Assembly: GCA_021732005.1 (NCBI GenBank)
Contig: JAKFVT010000055.1
Coordinates: 1-64,000 of the forward strand
Length of the DNA stretch: 64,000 bases
From: Mycobacterium sp.
GTDB taxonomy: Bacteria > Actinomycetota > Actinomycetes > Mycobacteriales > Mycobacteriaceae
Direction: 5' to 3'
Shown: positions 1-8,128 of the stretch, one piece after another
Position numbering within the stretch: position 1 is the stretch's first letter
How the letters are laid out: each line of letters begins with the position of its first letter
Translations under genes and position numbers: made by a program
The notes under the pieces: generated by a model
Database searches by the model: none
What the model was told of the DNA's origin: nothing
The model's input: the letters and a program-made list of their open reading frames with translations, nothing else

Positions 1-627
1 CTGCCCCCGGCACCCGCCGACCTGCCGCCTGCTCCGCAGCCGGACGTCGTCCCGGTCGCCCAGGAAATCGCCCCGCCGGCCGCTGCGCCGGTGATCGACA
101 CCGCTCTGCAGGTACCCGCCCCCGAGGCGCCGGCAAACCCCGACGAGCAGACCATCACCGTCCAGGCGGCGTCGATCCACTTCGTCCCGCAGGCTCCGGC
201 CGACCCCGCGGTTCCGCCCACCTTGCCGCCGGCACCCGCCCCCGTGCCGGCCGATCCGGCTGCGGCGCCCGCCCCGGGCACCGACGTGGTCGCCGCCAGC
301 CCGACCGGACAGCTGCCTGACGGCATGCCGCACCTGACAAGCCCGGAGAACCTGCCGCCGGGTACCAGCGACCAGCCGGAAGGCCCGCAGGAGGGCCCGA
401 ATGTCACGTACCTCAAGGAACTGTGGCACGCGATCCAGACGCAGCAGGTCAGCAAGGGCGACGCACTCCTGGCCCTGACCCAGCGGCCGCTGAACACCCC
501 GGTGACCAACGATCCGAGCATGGGCACCCCGCCCGGTGATCCGAACGCTCCGGCGCCGGCTCCGGCCGACCCGAACGCGCCGCTGGTTCCGGCTGCCCCC
601 GCACCGGCACCGGCTCCCGCTCAGTAA
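1..627 (+). CDS. rpfA: Resuscitation-promoting factor RpfA, C-terminal part (5' end outside window)
   Basis: Open reading frame entering from the left edge and ending TAA at 625-627; 208 residues are visible. Nearly all of it is Pro/Ala/Asp low-complexity sequence (repeats of PAPA, ADPNAP and similar), with one ordered block near residues 135-165 (NVTYLKELWHAIQTQQ). The long Pro/Ala-rich tail and the position next to moaE match RpfA (Rv0867c), a secreted muralytic factor that stimulates regrowth of dormant cells. The catalytic Rpf domain would be N-terminal, outside the window, so the assignment rests on synteny and composition. It converges on moaE with only 4 bp between the stop codons. Confidence 0.75.
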   Translation: MPPAPADLPPAPQPDVVPVAQEIAPPAAAPVIDTALQVPAPEAPANPDEQTITVQAASIHFVPQAPADPAVPPTLPPAPAPVPADPAAAPAPGTDVVAASPTGQLPDGMPHLTSPENLPPGTSDQPEGPQEGPNVTYLKELWHAIQTQQVSKGDALLALTQRPLNTPVTNDPSMGTPPGDPNAPAPAPADPNAPLVPAAPAPAPAPAQ

Positions 628-631
628 GCGA

Positions 632-1057
632 TCACGCCGAGTTCACCCACTCGTCGGTTCCGTCGGCGAAAAACTGGTGCTTCCACACCGGTAGCCGCTC
701 TTTGACGGTGTCGACGAGCAGGGCGCACGCCTCGAACGCCGCCTGCCGGTGGTCGGCCGCCACGGCGGCCACCAGCGCGGCGTCTCCGATGTGCAGCACG
801 CCGACCCGATGGCTGGCGGCGATCGCCCGCACACCGGTGGCTTTCCCGGCCACTTCGGCGACCGCCTCGAACAAGGTCTGCTCGGCCAGCGGGTGCGCGG
901 AGTACTCCAGCCGCACGACGTCTCGGCCGCCGTCGTGGTTTCGCACCATCCCGGAGAAGCCCACCACCGCGCCGGCGGCCGCGTCGGCGACCAGTTCTTC
1001 GTGCTCGGTCAGCGAGATCGGGCCCTCGACGAGCGCGGCCCGCAGGATGCGTGTCAT
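632..1057 (-). CDS. moaE: Molybdopterin synthase large (catalytic) subunit MoaE
   Basis: A 141-residue protein of normal MoaE length. MoaE with thiocarboxylated MoaD converts precursor Z (cPMP) to molybdopterin in the cytoplasm. The family C-terminal signature KERLPVWKHQFFADG followed by EWV is present, supplying the conserved active-site lysines, and the mid-protein motif VGVLHIGD is typical. It is the last gene of a moaC-mog-moaE operon; its ATG overlaps the mog stop by one base (TGATG), so translation is probably coupled. No moaD lies in the window. In M. tuberculosis the syntenic copy is called moaE2. Confidence 0.93.
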   Translation of the reverse strand: MTRILRAALVEGPISLTEHEELVADAAAGAVVGFSGMVRNHDGGRDVVRLEYSAHPLAEQTLFEAVAEVAGKATGVRAIAASHRVGVLHIGDAALVAAVAADHRQAAFEACALLVDTVKERLPVWKHQFFADGTDEWVNSA

Positions 1058-1581
1058 CAGCGGTGGTCCCCTCCGGACAATTGGTCCAGTGCGTGGTCAA
1101 GCACGTCGGCGAGCACCGACAGGCCGTCGCGCACCCCGCCCGTCGAGCCGGGCAGGTTGACCACCAGTGTGCGGCCTGCGACGCCGCACACCCCACGGGA
1201 CAGCACCGAGGTCGGCACCGCCGGCAGACCCGACCGCCGGATGGCGTCGGCCAGGCCGGGGATCTGGTAGTCGAGAACGCCGAGGGTCGCCTCCGGGGTG
1301 GCATCGGTCGGTGATATCCCGGTGCCACCGGAGGTGATGACGACGTCGGTGCCCGCGTCGATCGCCGCGCGCAGGGCATCCCCGACGGCGCTACCGTCCA
1401 CCACGACACTGGCGTCGGGCACGTCGAACCCGCGCTCGGAGAGCCAGGCGACGACGATTGGGCCGGTCCGGTCTTCGTAGACACCGGTCGCCGCCCGGGT
1501 GGAGGCGATCACGACCCGTGCGGACCGGGTGCTCACAGGTTGGGTCGCCCCGCAAGCGTCGCTCACGGCTCGCGCACCCAC
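1057..1581 (-). CDS. mog: MoaB/Mog-family molybdopterin adenylyltransferase
   Basis: A 174-residue MoCF-domain protein. The family adenylylates molybdopterin before molybdate insertion. Visible motifs are TSGGTG at residues 83-88 and NLPGSTGGV at 142-150, the two nucleotide/pterin-binding loops. The first 16 or so residues are not conserved-looking, and a GTG at about 1533 (VSTRSARVVIAS) is an alternative start; the longer form overlaps the end of moaC by 19 bp. It lies between moaC and moaE in one operon. MoaB and Mog cannot be separated by sequence alone; the name follows the syntenic Rv0865. Confidence 0.9.
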   Translation of the reverse strand: MGARAVSDACGATQPVSTRSARVVIASTRAATGVYEDRTGPIVVAWLSERGFDVPDASVVVDGSAVGDALRAAIDAGTDVVITSGGTGISPTDATPEATLGVLDYQIPGLADAIRRSGLPAVPTSVLSRGVCGVAGRTLVVNLPGSTGGVRDGLSVLADVLDHALDQLSGGDHR

Positions 1582-2051
1582 AGGCCGGTCTTACCGCCCT
1601 CCTTGCGCAGCACCCGGATGTCCTCGAGGCGCGCGGCGGGGTCGACGGCCTTGATCATGTCGTAGAGCGTCAGGGCCGCGACGCTGACGGCGGTCAGCGC
1701 CTCCATCTCGACCCCGGTGCGATCGGTGGTGCGCACCGAGGCGGTCACGCCGACCACGGCGTCACCGATCGCGAACTCGATGTCGACCCCGGTCAAGGCG
1801 AGGTGGTGGCACAGCGGGATCAGATCGGATGTGCGCTTGGCGGCCAGGATGCCGGCCACCCGCGCGGTCGCAAGAGCGTCGCCCTTGGGCAGGCCGCCCG
1901 CCGTGATCAGCTCCACGACCTCGGCGGTGGTTGCAACGGTGCCGGCTGCCACCGCGGTGCGCGTGGTGGCGGCCTTGTCGGTGACATCGACCATGTGCGC
2001 GGCACCGTGCTCGTCGAGGTGCGAGAGGCGGCGCTGCGGTCCGTCGGTCAC
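1563..2051 (-). CDS. moaC: Cyclic pyranopterin monophosphate synthase MoaC
   Basis: A 162-residue protein catalysing the second step of molybdenum cofactor synthesis, forming cPMP from the MoaA product. The family motifs are intact: MVDVTDK (20-26), KGDALATARVAG beginning at K56, LCHH (80-83), TGVEMEALTAVSVAAL (112 on), DMIKAVD (131-137) and GGKTG (152-156). Length is standard. It is preceded after 3 bp by a small Rv0863-like gene and overlaps mog downstream, so it probably heads a moa operon. M. tuberculosis names the syntenic gene moaC2. Confidence 0.95.
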   Translation of the reverse strand: MTDGPQRRLSHLDEHGAAHMVDVTDKAATTRTAVAAGTVATTAEVVELITAGGLPKGDALATARVAGILAAKRTSDLIPLCHHLALTGVDIEFAIGDAVVGVTASVRTTDRTGVEMEALTAVSVAALTLYDMIKAVDPAARLEDIRVLRKEGGKTGLWVREP

Positions 2052-2054
2052 CGT

Positions 2055-2237
2055 CTACTTGTTGACGACGGTGACCGGATGCAGGTACGGCAGGTCAGAG
2101 GCCGGCAACGGGAACGTGATGTCGCCGAACGGGGACAGCGCGCCGGTCCGGTCGGCGGCCAGCTCGCTCACGGCGTGGTCGTCGGGGTCGCTGGTAGGCC
2201 AGCCATTGTCGACATACCTTGTCTTCTTCTCAGCCAC
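2055..2237 (-). CDS. Small conserved protein, Rv0863-like
   Basis: A 60-residue acidic protein (starts MAEKKTRYVDNGWPTSD, contains an FPLPASDLPYLHP segment) just upstream of moaC. No known domain is recognised. Its position between moaC and the Rv0862c-like gene matches Rv0863, a conserved hypothetical of mycobacteria. The 3-bp gap to moaC suggests cotranscription with the molybdenum cofactor genes, but no role can be deduced. It is divergent from the gene starting at 2303, so the promoters for both directions must lie within about 65 bp. Confidence 0.65.
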   Translation of the reverse strand: MAEKKTRYVDNGWPTSDPDDHAVSELAADRTGALSPFGDITFPLPASDLPYLHPVTVVNK

Positions 2238-2302
2238 GGCAACATTCTGTCATCTAGTGGCCCGGCTTGTGCACACAGGCGGCTGTTTTACGCTGGTCAA
2301 CA

Positions 2303-4561
2303 ATGACTGAACCGTCGCTGCCAGGTGTGCCGCTTGGCGCCTGGCTGGCCGATCTGCCCGACGACCGGCTGATCCGCCTGCTGGAACTGCGGCCGGACCT
2401 TGCCCAGCCGGCCCCAGGCAGCATCGCCGCGCTGGCCGCCCGCGCGATGGCCCGGCAGTCCGTCAAGGCCGCCACCGACGAGCTTGACTATCTGCGGCTC
2501 GCCGTTCTGGACGCGCTGATCGTGTTGCACGCCGAGACCGCGGCGACGCCGGTGGCCAAGCTGTTCGCCCTCGTCGGCGAGCGCGCCGACGAGAAGTCGG
2601 TCCTGTCCGCGCTCGACGACCTGCGCGAGCGCGCACTGGTGTGGGGCGACAGCGAGGTGCGGGTGTCGGCCGAGGCCGCCGCGGGACTGCCCTGGTATCC
2701 CGGCCAGGCGATCGGCGAGGACTCCTCCCGGTCGGGGGCGGAGATCTCCGCCGCGATCGACGCCCTCGACGAACCCCAGCTCGAACTGCTGGACCGGCTG
2801 CTGATGGGTTCCCCGGTGGGCCGTACCCGTGACGCCGCGCCTGGAGCACCCGCCGACCGGCCCGTCCCGCGGCTGCTGGCGGCCGGACTCCTGCGGCAGC
2901 TCGATGCCGAGACGGTGATCCTGCCGCGGCACGTCGGTCAGGTGCTGCGCGGTGAGGAGCCCGGCCCGGTGAGCCTGACCGCACCCGACCCGGTGTCCGG
3001 CACCACCACCGTCGCCGACGTCGACTCCGCTGCCGCCGGTGCCGTCCTGGACCTGATCCGCGAGATCGAACTGGTCATCGAATCCCTTTCTGCCGCACCG
3101 GTTCCCGAGCTGCGCAGCGGCGGGCTGGGGGTGCGCGAAGCCAAACGGCTGAGCAAGCTCACCGGAATCGACGAACAACGCCTCGGACTGGTCCTCGAGG
3201 TCAGCGCGGCGGCCGGCCTGATCGCCAGCGGCACACCCGACCCGGAACCCCAGGACGGCGCGAGCCCGTACTGGACGCCGACGGTGGCCGCGGATCGATT
3301 CATGGAGACGCCCACCGCCGCCCGCTGGCACCTGTTGGCCAGCAGTTGGCTGGAATTGCCGTCGCGCCCGGGTCTGATCGGCAGCCGCGGTCCCGATGGC
3401 AAACCCTATGCCGCACTGTCTGATTCGCTGTATTCGACGGCCGCCCCGCTGGATCGGCGACTGCTGCTGGAACTACTCGCCGAGCTGCCGGCCGGCTCAG
3501 GCGTGGATGCGCCGCACGCCTCGCGGGCCCTGATCTGGCGCCGGCCGCGGTGGGCGGCCCGGCTGCAGCCCGAACCCGTCGCACACCTGCTCTCCGAAGC
3601 CCACGCCGTGGGCCTGATCGGCCGCGGGGCGCTGAGCACACCGGCGCGGGTGCTGTTGGACGGCGACGAGGACGCCGCGGTCGACGCGATGGGCAAGGCG
3701 CTGCCCGCACCGATCGACCATTTCCTGGTGCAGGCCGACCTGACCGTCGTGGTGCCCGGACCGCTGCAGCGTGACCTGGCCGACGAACTGGCGGCGGTGG
3801 CCGCGGTGGAATCGGCCGGTGCCGCCATGGTTTACCGGGTCAGCGAAGCCTCGATCCGGCATGCTCTGGACACCGGGCGCACCGCGGGTGGCCTTCACAC
3901 ATTCTTCGAGCGACACTCGAAAACACCTGTCCCCCAAGGTTTGACGTATCTCATCAACGACGTAGCCCGACGGCACGGGCAGCTGCGCGTCGGAATGGCG
4001 TCGTCGTTCCTGCGTTGCGAGGACCCGACGCTGCTCGCCCATGCGGTCGCCGCGCCGGCCTTGGAACATCTGGAGGTGCGGCTGCTGGCGCCCACCGTGG
4101 CGGTGTCACAGGCGCCGATCGGTGACGTGCTCGCGGCGCTGCGCGCGGCGGGCTTCGCACCGGCCGCCGAGGATTCCTCTGGGGCGATCGTCGATCTCCG
4201 GCAGCGCGGCGCCCGGGTGTCCACACCCCAACACCGCCGACCGTTCCGCGCGCTGCCCAAGCCGAGCACGGACACCCTGGCCTCGGTGGTGGCAGTGCTG
4301 CGCCGGGTGGATTCCACCACCCCGTTCGCCAACGTCCGCCTGGATCCGGCGGTGTCGATGGCGCTGTTGCAGCAGGCAGCCATGGAACAAAAGGACGTGG
4401 TGATCGGTTATGTCGACGCGGCAGGGGTCGCCACCCAGCGGGTAGTACGCCCGCTCACCGTCAGCGGCGGTCAGCTGATGGCGTGGGATCCCACCCAGGG
4501 CCGCCCGCGGGAGTTCGCGGTGCATCGCGTGACGTCGGTGATGTCGGCCGACTCTGGATAA
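2303..4561 (+). CDS. Helicase-associated (XPB/Ssl2-like C-terminal) domain protein, Rv0862c-like
   Basis: A 752-residue protein. I chose the ATG at 2303 (MTEPSLPGVPLGAWL); an upstream in-frame start at 2267 would add 12 poorly conserved-looking residues. The N-terminal two thirds are helical with winged-helix-like segments. Residues about 470-600 resemble the helicase-associated domain found beside XPB/Ssl2 helicases (starts IDHFLVQADLTVVVPGPL). Residues about 690-752 read like a WYL-type ligand domain (VVIGYVDAAGV, then VVRPLTVSGGQLMAWD). The stop is 24 bp before the XPB start, as in Rv0862c-Rv0861c, implying an operon and shared function in DNA repair or unwinding. No Walker motif is seen, so it is not itself a helicase. 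Confidence 0.85.
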   Translation: MTEPSLPGVPLGAWLADLPDDRLIRLLELRPDLAQPAPGSIAALAARAMARQSVKAATDELDYLRLAVLDALIVLHAETAATPVAKLFALVGERADEKSVLSALDDLRERALVWGDSEVRVSAEAAAGLPWYPGQAIGEDSSRSGAEISAAIDALDEPQLELLDRLLMGSPVGRTRDAAPGAPADRPVPRLLAAGLLRQLDAETVILPRHVGQVLRGEEPGPVSLTAPDPVSGTTTVADVDSAAAGAVLDLIREIELVIESLSAAPVPELRSGGLGVREAKRLSKLTGIDEQRLGLVLEVSAAAGLIASGTPDPEPQDGASPYWTPTVAADRFMETPTAARWHLLASSWLELPSRPGLIGSRGPDGKPYAALSDSLYSTAAPLDRRLLLELLAELPAGSGVDAPHASRALIWRRPRWAARLQPEPVAHLLSEAHAVGLIGRGALSTPARVLLDGDEDAAVDAMGKALPAPIDHFLVQADLTVVVPGPLQRDLADELAAVAAVESAGAAMVYRVSEASIRHALDTGRTAGGLHTFFERHSKTPVPQGLTYLINDVARRHGQLRVGMASSFLRCEDPTLLAHAVAAPALEHLEVRLLAPTVAVSQAPIGDVLAALRAAGFAPAAEDSSGAIVDLRQRGARVSTPQHRRPFRALPKPSTDTLASVVAVLRRVDSTTPFANVRLDPAVSMALLQQAAMEQKDVVIGYVDAAGVATQRVVRPLTVSGGQLMAWDPTQGRPREFAVHRVTSVMSADSG

Positions 4562-4585
4562 TGGAGCGATGACGAGGAGTGGCGC

Positions 4586-6235
4586 ATGACTGAGGGTCCG
4601 TTGATCGTGCAGTCCGACAAGACCGTGCTGCTCGAAGTCGACCACGAGCTTGCCGGTGCGGCCCGGTCCGCGATCGCCCCGTTCGCGGAACTCGAACGCG
4701 CCCCGGAACACATCCACACCTATCGCATCACTCCGCTGGCGTTGTGGAACGCCCGCGCCGCCGGCCACGACGCCGAGCAGGTGGTCGACGCGCTGGTCAG
4801 CTTCTCGCGTTATGCCGTGCCGCAGCCGCTGCTGGTGGACATCGTCGACACGATGGCCCGGTACGGCCGACTGCAGCTGGTGAAACATCCGGCACACGGC
4901 CTGACGTTGGTCAGCCTCGACCGGGCGGTGCTCGAAGAGGTGTTGCGCAACAAGAAGATCAACCCGATGCTCGGCGCGCGGATCGACGACGACACCGTGA
5001 TCGTGCATCCCAGTGAGCGCGGCCGGATCAAGCAGATGCTGCTCAAGATCGGCTGGCCTGCCGAGGACCTGGCCGGCTACGTCGACGGCGAGGCCCACGC
5101 GATCGACCTCGACCAGGACGGTTGGGAACTCCGCGATTACCAGCAGATGGCCGCCGATTCGTTCTGGGATGGCGGCTCGGGTGTGGTGGTCCTGCCGTGT
5201 GGCGCGGGTAAGACGCTGGTGGGCGCGGCCGCGATGGCCAGAGCCGGCGCGACAACGCTGATCCTGGTCACCAACACCGTTGCGGGCCGGCAGTGGAAGC
5301 GTGAGCTGATCGCGCGGACGTCGCTGACCGAGGAGGAGATCGGCGAGTACTCCGGTGAGCGCAAGGAGATCCGGCCCGTCACCATCGCGACCTATCAGGT
5401 GATCACCCGCCGCACGAAGGGCGAGTACAAGCATCTGGAGCTGTTCGACAGCCGGGACTGGGGCCTGATCATCTACGACGAGGTCCACCTGCTGCCCGCA
5501 CCCGTGTTCCGGATGACAGCCGACCTGCAGTCCCGCCGCCGGCTGGGGCTGACGGCGACGCTGATCCGCGAGGACGGCCGTGAGGGCGACGTGTTCAGCC
5601 TGATCGGTCCCAAGCGGTACGACGCACCGTGGAAGGACATCGAGGCTCAGGGCTGGATCGCTCCCGCGGAGTGCATCGAGGTGCGCGTGACGATGACCGA
5701 CAACGAGCGGATGTTGTACGCGGTCGCCGAACCGGACGAGCGCTACAAGCTCTGCTCGACCGCGCACTCGAAGATCGCGGTGGTGAAATCCATCCTGGCC
5801 AAACACGACGGAGAGCCGACGCTGGTGATCGGCGCCTATCTGGACCAACTCGACCAACTCGGCACCGAGTTGGGCGCTCCGGTGATCCAGGGTTCGACGA
5901 AGAACGCCGAGCGCGAACAGCTCTTCGACGCCTTCCGCCGCGGTGAGGTCAAGACCCTCGTGGTTTCAAAGGTGGCGAACTTTTCCATCGACCTGCCGGA
6001 AGCCTCGGTGGCCGTTCAGGTTTCGGGAACCTTCGGCTCACGCCAGGAAGAGGCCCAGCGGCTGGGCCGGCTGCTTCGTCCCAAGCACGACGGCGGTGGG
6101 GCGGTGTTCTACTCGGTGGTCTCCCGCGACAGCCTGGATGCCGAGTACGCCGCGCACCGGCAGCGGTTCCTAGCTGAACAGGGCTATGGCTACATCATCA
6201 AGGACGCCGACGACTTGCTCGGCCCGGCGCTCTGA
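4586..6235 (+). CDS. xpb: DNA repair helicase XPB (Ercc3-like)
   Basis: A 549-residue superfamily 2, 3'-to-5' DNA helicase of the XPB group. An N-terminal damage-recognition-like domain (about 1-170) precedes two RecA-like lobes. Walker A is PCGAGKT with GAGKT at 206-210, the DEVH box is at 298-301, the XPB-specific RED motif is at 328-330 (LIREDGRE), and motif VI is QEEAQRLGRLLRP. The start is supported by a GAGG-type ribosome site about 10 bases upstream. It follows the Rv0862c-like gene by 24 bp. Bacterial XPB unwinds DNA in vitro, but its pathway in mycobacteria is not settled. Confidence 0.95.
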   Translation: MTEGPLIVQSDKTVLLEVDHELAGAARSAIAPFAELERAPEHIHTYRITPLALWNARAAGHDAEQVVDALVSFSRYAVPQPLLVDIVDTMARYGRLQLVKHPAHGLTLVSLDRAVLEEVLRNKKINPMLGARIDDDTVIVHPSERGRIKQMLLKIGWPAEDLAGYVDGEAHAIDLDQDGWELRDYQQMAADSFWDGGSGVVVLPCGAGKTLVGAAAMARAGATTLILVTNTVAGRQWKRELIARTSLTEEEIGEYSGERKEIRPVTIATYQVITRRTKGEYKHLELFDSRDWGLIIYDEVHLLPAPVFRMTADLQSRRRLGLTATLIREDGREGDVFSLIGPKRYDAPWKDIEAQGWIAPAECIEVRVTMTDNERMLYAVAEPDERYKLCSTAHSKIAVVKSILAKHDGEPTLVIGAYLDQLDQLGTELGAPVIQGSTKNAEREQLFDAFRRGEVKTLVVSKVANFSIDLPEASVAVQVSGTFGSRQEEAQRLGRLLRPKHDGGGAVFYSVVSRDSLDAEYAAHRQRFLAEQGYGYIIKDADDLLGPAL

Positions 6236-6394
6236 GAGCACTTCACCAAACGTTGCCAACCGATCCCGACAGCAACAATTCGTTGCCCGTTGACCTGCGT
6301 GCTGCTATCGCGAAACGAATGTGACAGCGAACCTCGCGGCAACAGGTTAGTCTTCGCCACGACACGTGGTCGGGTGACGAACAAGGGGTTGAGC

Positions 6395-8122
6395 GTGCGC
6401 GCAGCGGGCTTCATCGGTCGAGTTGGCGGATTGGCGGTTGCGCTGGGAGTGGGTGCCGCGGCGTTCGGCGGCGCGACAGCCTGGGCCGACGGTACCGACT
6501 CGGGCGGCTCCTCGGCCCAGGCCGGCTCCGCCCGGTCCGCATCCAGTCAGACGACTGCGGGCCCGGCCAAGCACAGTGCCCCGAAGGCGGCGTCGGGGCG
6601 GTCGCGTCCGGCTTCGACGTTGCGGGCCCAGTCGATCACCTCGGTGCCCACCGCCACGGCGACATCAACGGCGGAGTCAGCTCCGTCGGCACCGCAGACG
6701 CCGCCGACCGATTCGCCACTGGAGCTGGCGGCGTTGGCCTACGGCCGTCGCGACACCGCCATCTCCGCCCGCCCAGCGGCGGCTGGATCGTTGGTGCCAG
6801 AGGGCCTTGTGCAGGCCGCGGCCGCTCAGAACACCGCGGTGATCATGGGACCCAGCGGGGTTCCGATCCCCAAGCCGAGCTACATCCACAGCGTCTTCAA
6901 TCTCTACATTGCGCCGTCGTACCCGGGTTCCATCCCCTTCCAGCTGGACACCCCCGAAGGGTTGTACCCGATCACCGGGGTGAAGAGCCTGCCGCTGAAT
7001 GTGTCGGTGCAGCAAGGCCTCGATATCCTGCGAAAGGCGATCGGCGACCAGGTGGTCGCGGGTAACACCGTGACGGTGTTCGGCTATTCGCAGAGCGCGA
7101 TCATCTCCTCGTTGCTGATGCGGGAACTGGATCTGGGCGCCCCGGTGAACTTCGTGTTGGTCGGCAACGAGATGAACCCCAACGGGGGCTTCCTGTCCCG
7201 GTTCCCGGGGTTGAAACTGCCCAGCCTCGGACTGGACTTCTATGGCGCCACCCCCGAAAACGCCTTCCCGGTAACCAATTACACGCTGGAGTACGACGGC
7301 TTCGCCGATTTCCCGCGGTACCCGCTGAACTTCCTGGCCGACCTCAACGCCGGCCTCGGCATCGTGTTCGTCCACACCAAATACGCTCAACTCACCCAGG
7401 CTCAGGTCGATGCGGCGATCCCGTTGCCCACCACCGATCCGAGCCAGAAGTACTACATCATCCCCACCGAGAACCTGCCGCTGCTGGAACCCCTTCGGTT
7501 GCTGCCGGTGATCGGCACACCCATCGCCGATCTGCTGCAACCTGCGCTGAAGGTCATCGTCAATCTCGGCTACGGCGACCCCAAGTACGGCTGGTCGAAC
7601 GAGGGCTACGCCAATGTGCAGGTGCCCTTCGGGTTCATTCCGAACGTCGACTGGGGTGAAGTCGGACAACTCTTCATGGCCGGTGTCGCACAAGGGATCA
7701 CCGACTTCGTGGCCGACGTCAGCCCGGGCGGTGTGATGCAGTCCGAACTCGCGGCACTGCGGATGCCGACGCTGCACCCGGCGGCGCTACCCGCCCCCGC
7801 GGACGTGATCACTGACGTGCAGAAGGCGATTTCCACTCTCGCCGCGGTCATCTCGAATGCCGCAGCGTCAGGCTATGCGGCGCTGCTTCCGACCGCCGAC
7901 ATCGTCAATGCACTGACGACCATGCTGCCCGCCTACGACGTGAACCTGTTCCTCGACGGGATCAAGCAGTCGATCAGCGGTGATCCGGTCGCCGGGCTCA
8001 TCAACGCCATCGGCCGGCCCCTCGCGGCGAACGTCGGCCTCGTCACCACCGCCGGCCTGATCGAGGTGCTGGTGATCCTGCAGGCCGTCGAGGGTGCGTT
8101 CGGCAAGCAAACCGATGTGTAG
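6395..8122 (+). CDS. Exported PE-PPE-domain serine hydrolase
   Basis: A 575-residue protein if started at the GTG at 6395, which has AAGGGG about 6 bases upstream; in-frame alternatives are 6374 and 6290. Residues 1-31 form a signal peptide (hydrophobic GGLAVALGVGAAAFGG, cleavage after AWA). A Ser/Thr/Pro-rich linker of about 120 residues follows, then a PE-PPE (PF08237-type) alpha/beta-hydrolase domain with the nucleophile elbow GYSQS at 230-234. Later Asp (EYDGFAD) and His (FVHTKYAQ) segments could complete the triad. It has no PE or PPE head, so secretion is probably Sec/Tat rather than type VII. The family hydrolyses short-chain esters; the substrate is unknown. It converges on the Ltp gene at 8129. 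Confidence 0.88.
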   Translation: MRAAGFIGRVGGLAVALGVGAAAFGGATAWADGTDSGGSSAQAGSARSASSQTTAGPAKHSAPKAASGRSRPASTLRAQSITSVPTATATSTAESAPSAPQTPPTDSPLELAALAYGRRDTAISARPAAAGSLVPEGLVQAAAAQNTAVIMGPSGVPIPKPSYIHSVFNLYIAPSYPGSIPFQLDTPEGLYPITGVKSLPLNVSVQQGLDILRKAIGDQVVAGNTVTVFGYSQSAIISSLLMRELDLGAPVNFVLVGNEMNPNGGFLSRFPGLKLPSLGLDFYGATPENAFPVTNYTLEYDGFADFPRYPLNFLADLNAGLGIVFVHTKYAQLTQAQVDAAIPLPTTDPSQKYYIIPTENLPLLEPLRLLPVIGTPIADLLQPALKVIVNLGYGDPKYGWSNEGYANVQVPFGFIPNVDWGEVGQLFMAGVAQGITDFVADVSPGGVMQSELAALRMPTLHPAALPAPADVITDVQKAISTLAAVISNAAASGYAALLPTADIVNALTTMLPAYDVNLFLDGIKQSISGDPVAGLINAIGRPLAANVGLVTTAGLIEVLVILQAVEGAFGKQTDV

Positions 8123-8128
8123 CGCCTG

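Noticed and set aside
4106..5857. Long minus-strand open frame opposite the Rv0862c-like and XPB genes
   Set aside because: Shadow of XPB, which has all helicase motifs; the antisense product is low-complexity His/Asp/Arg-rich.
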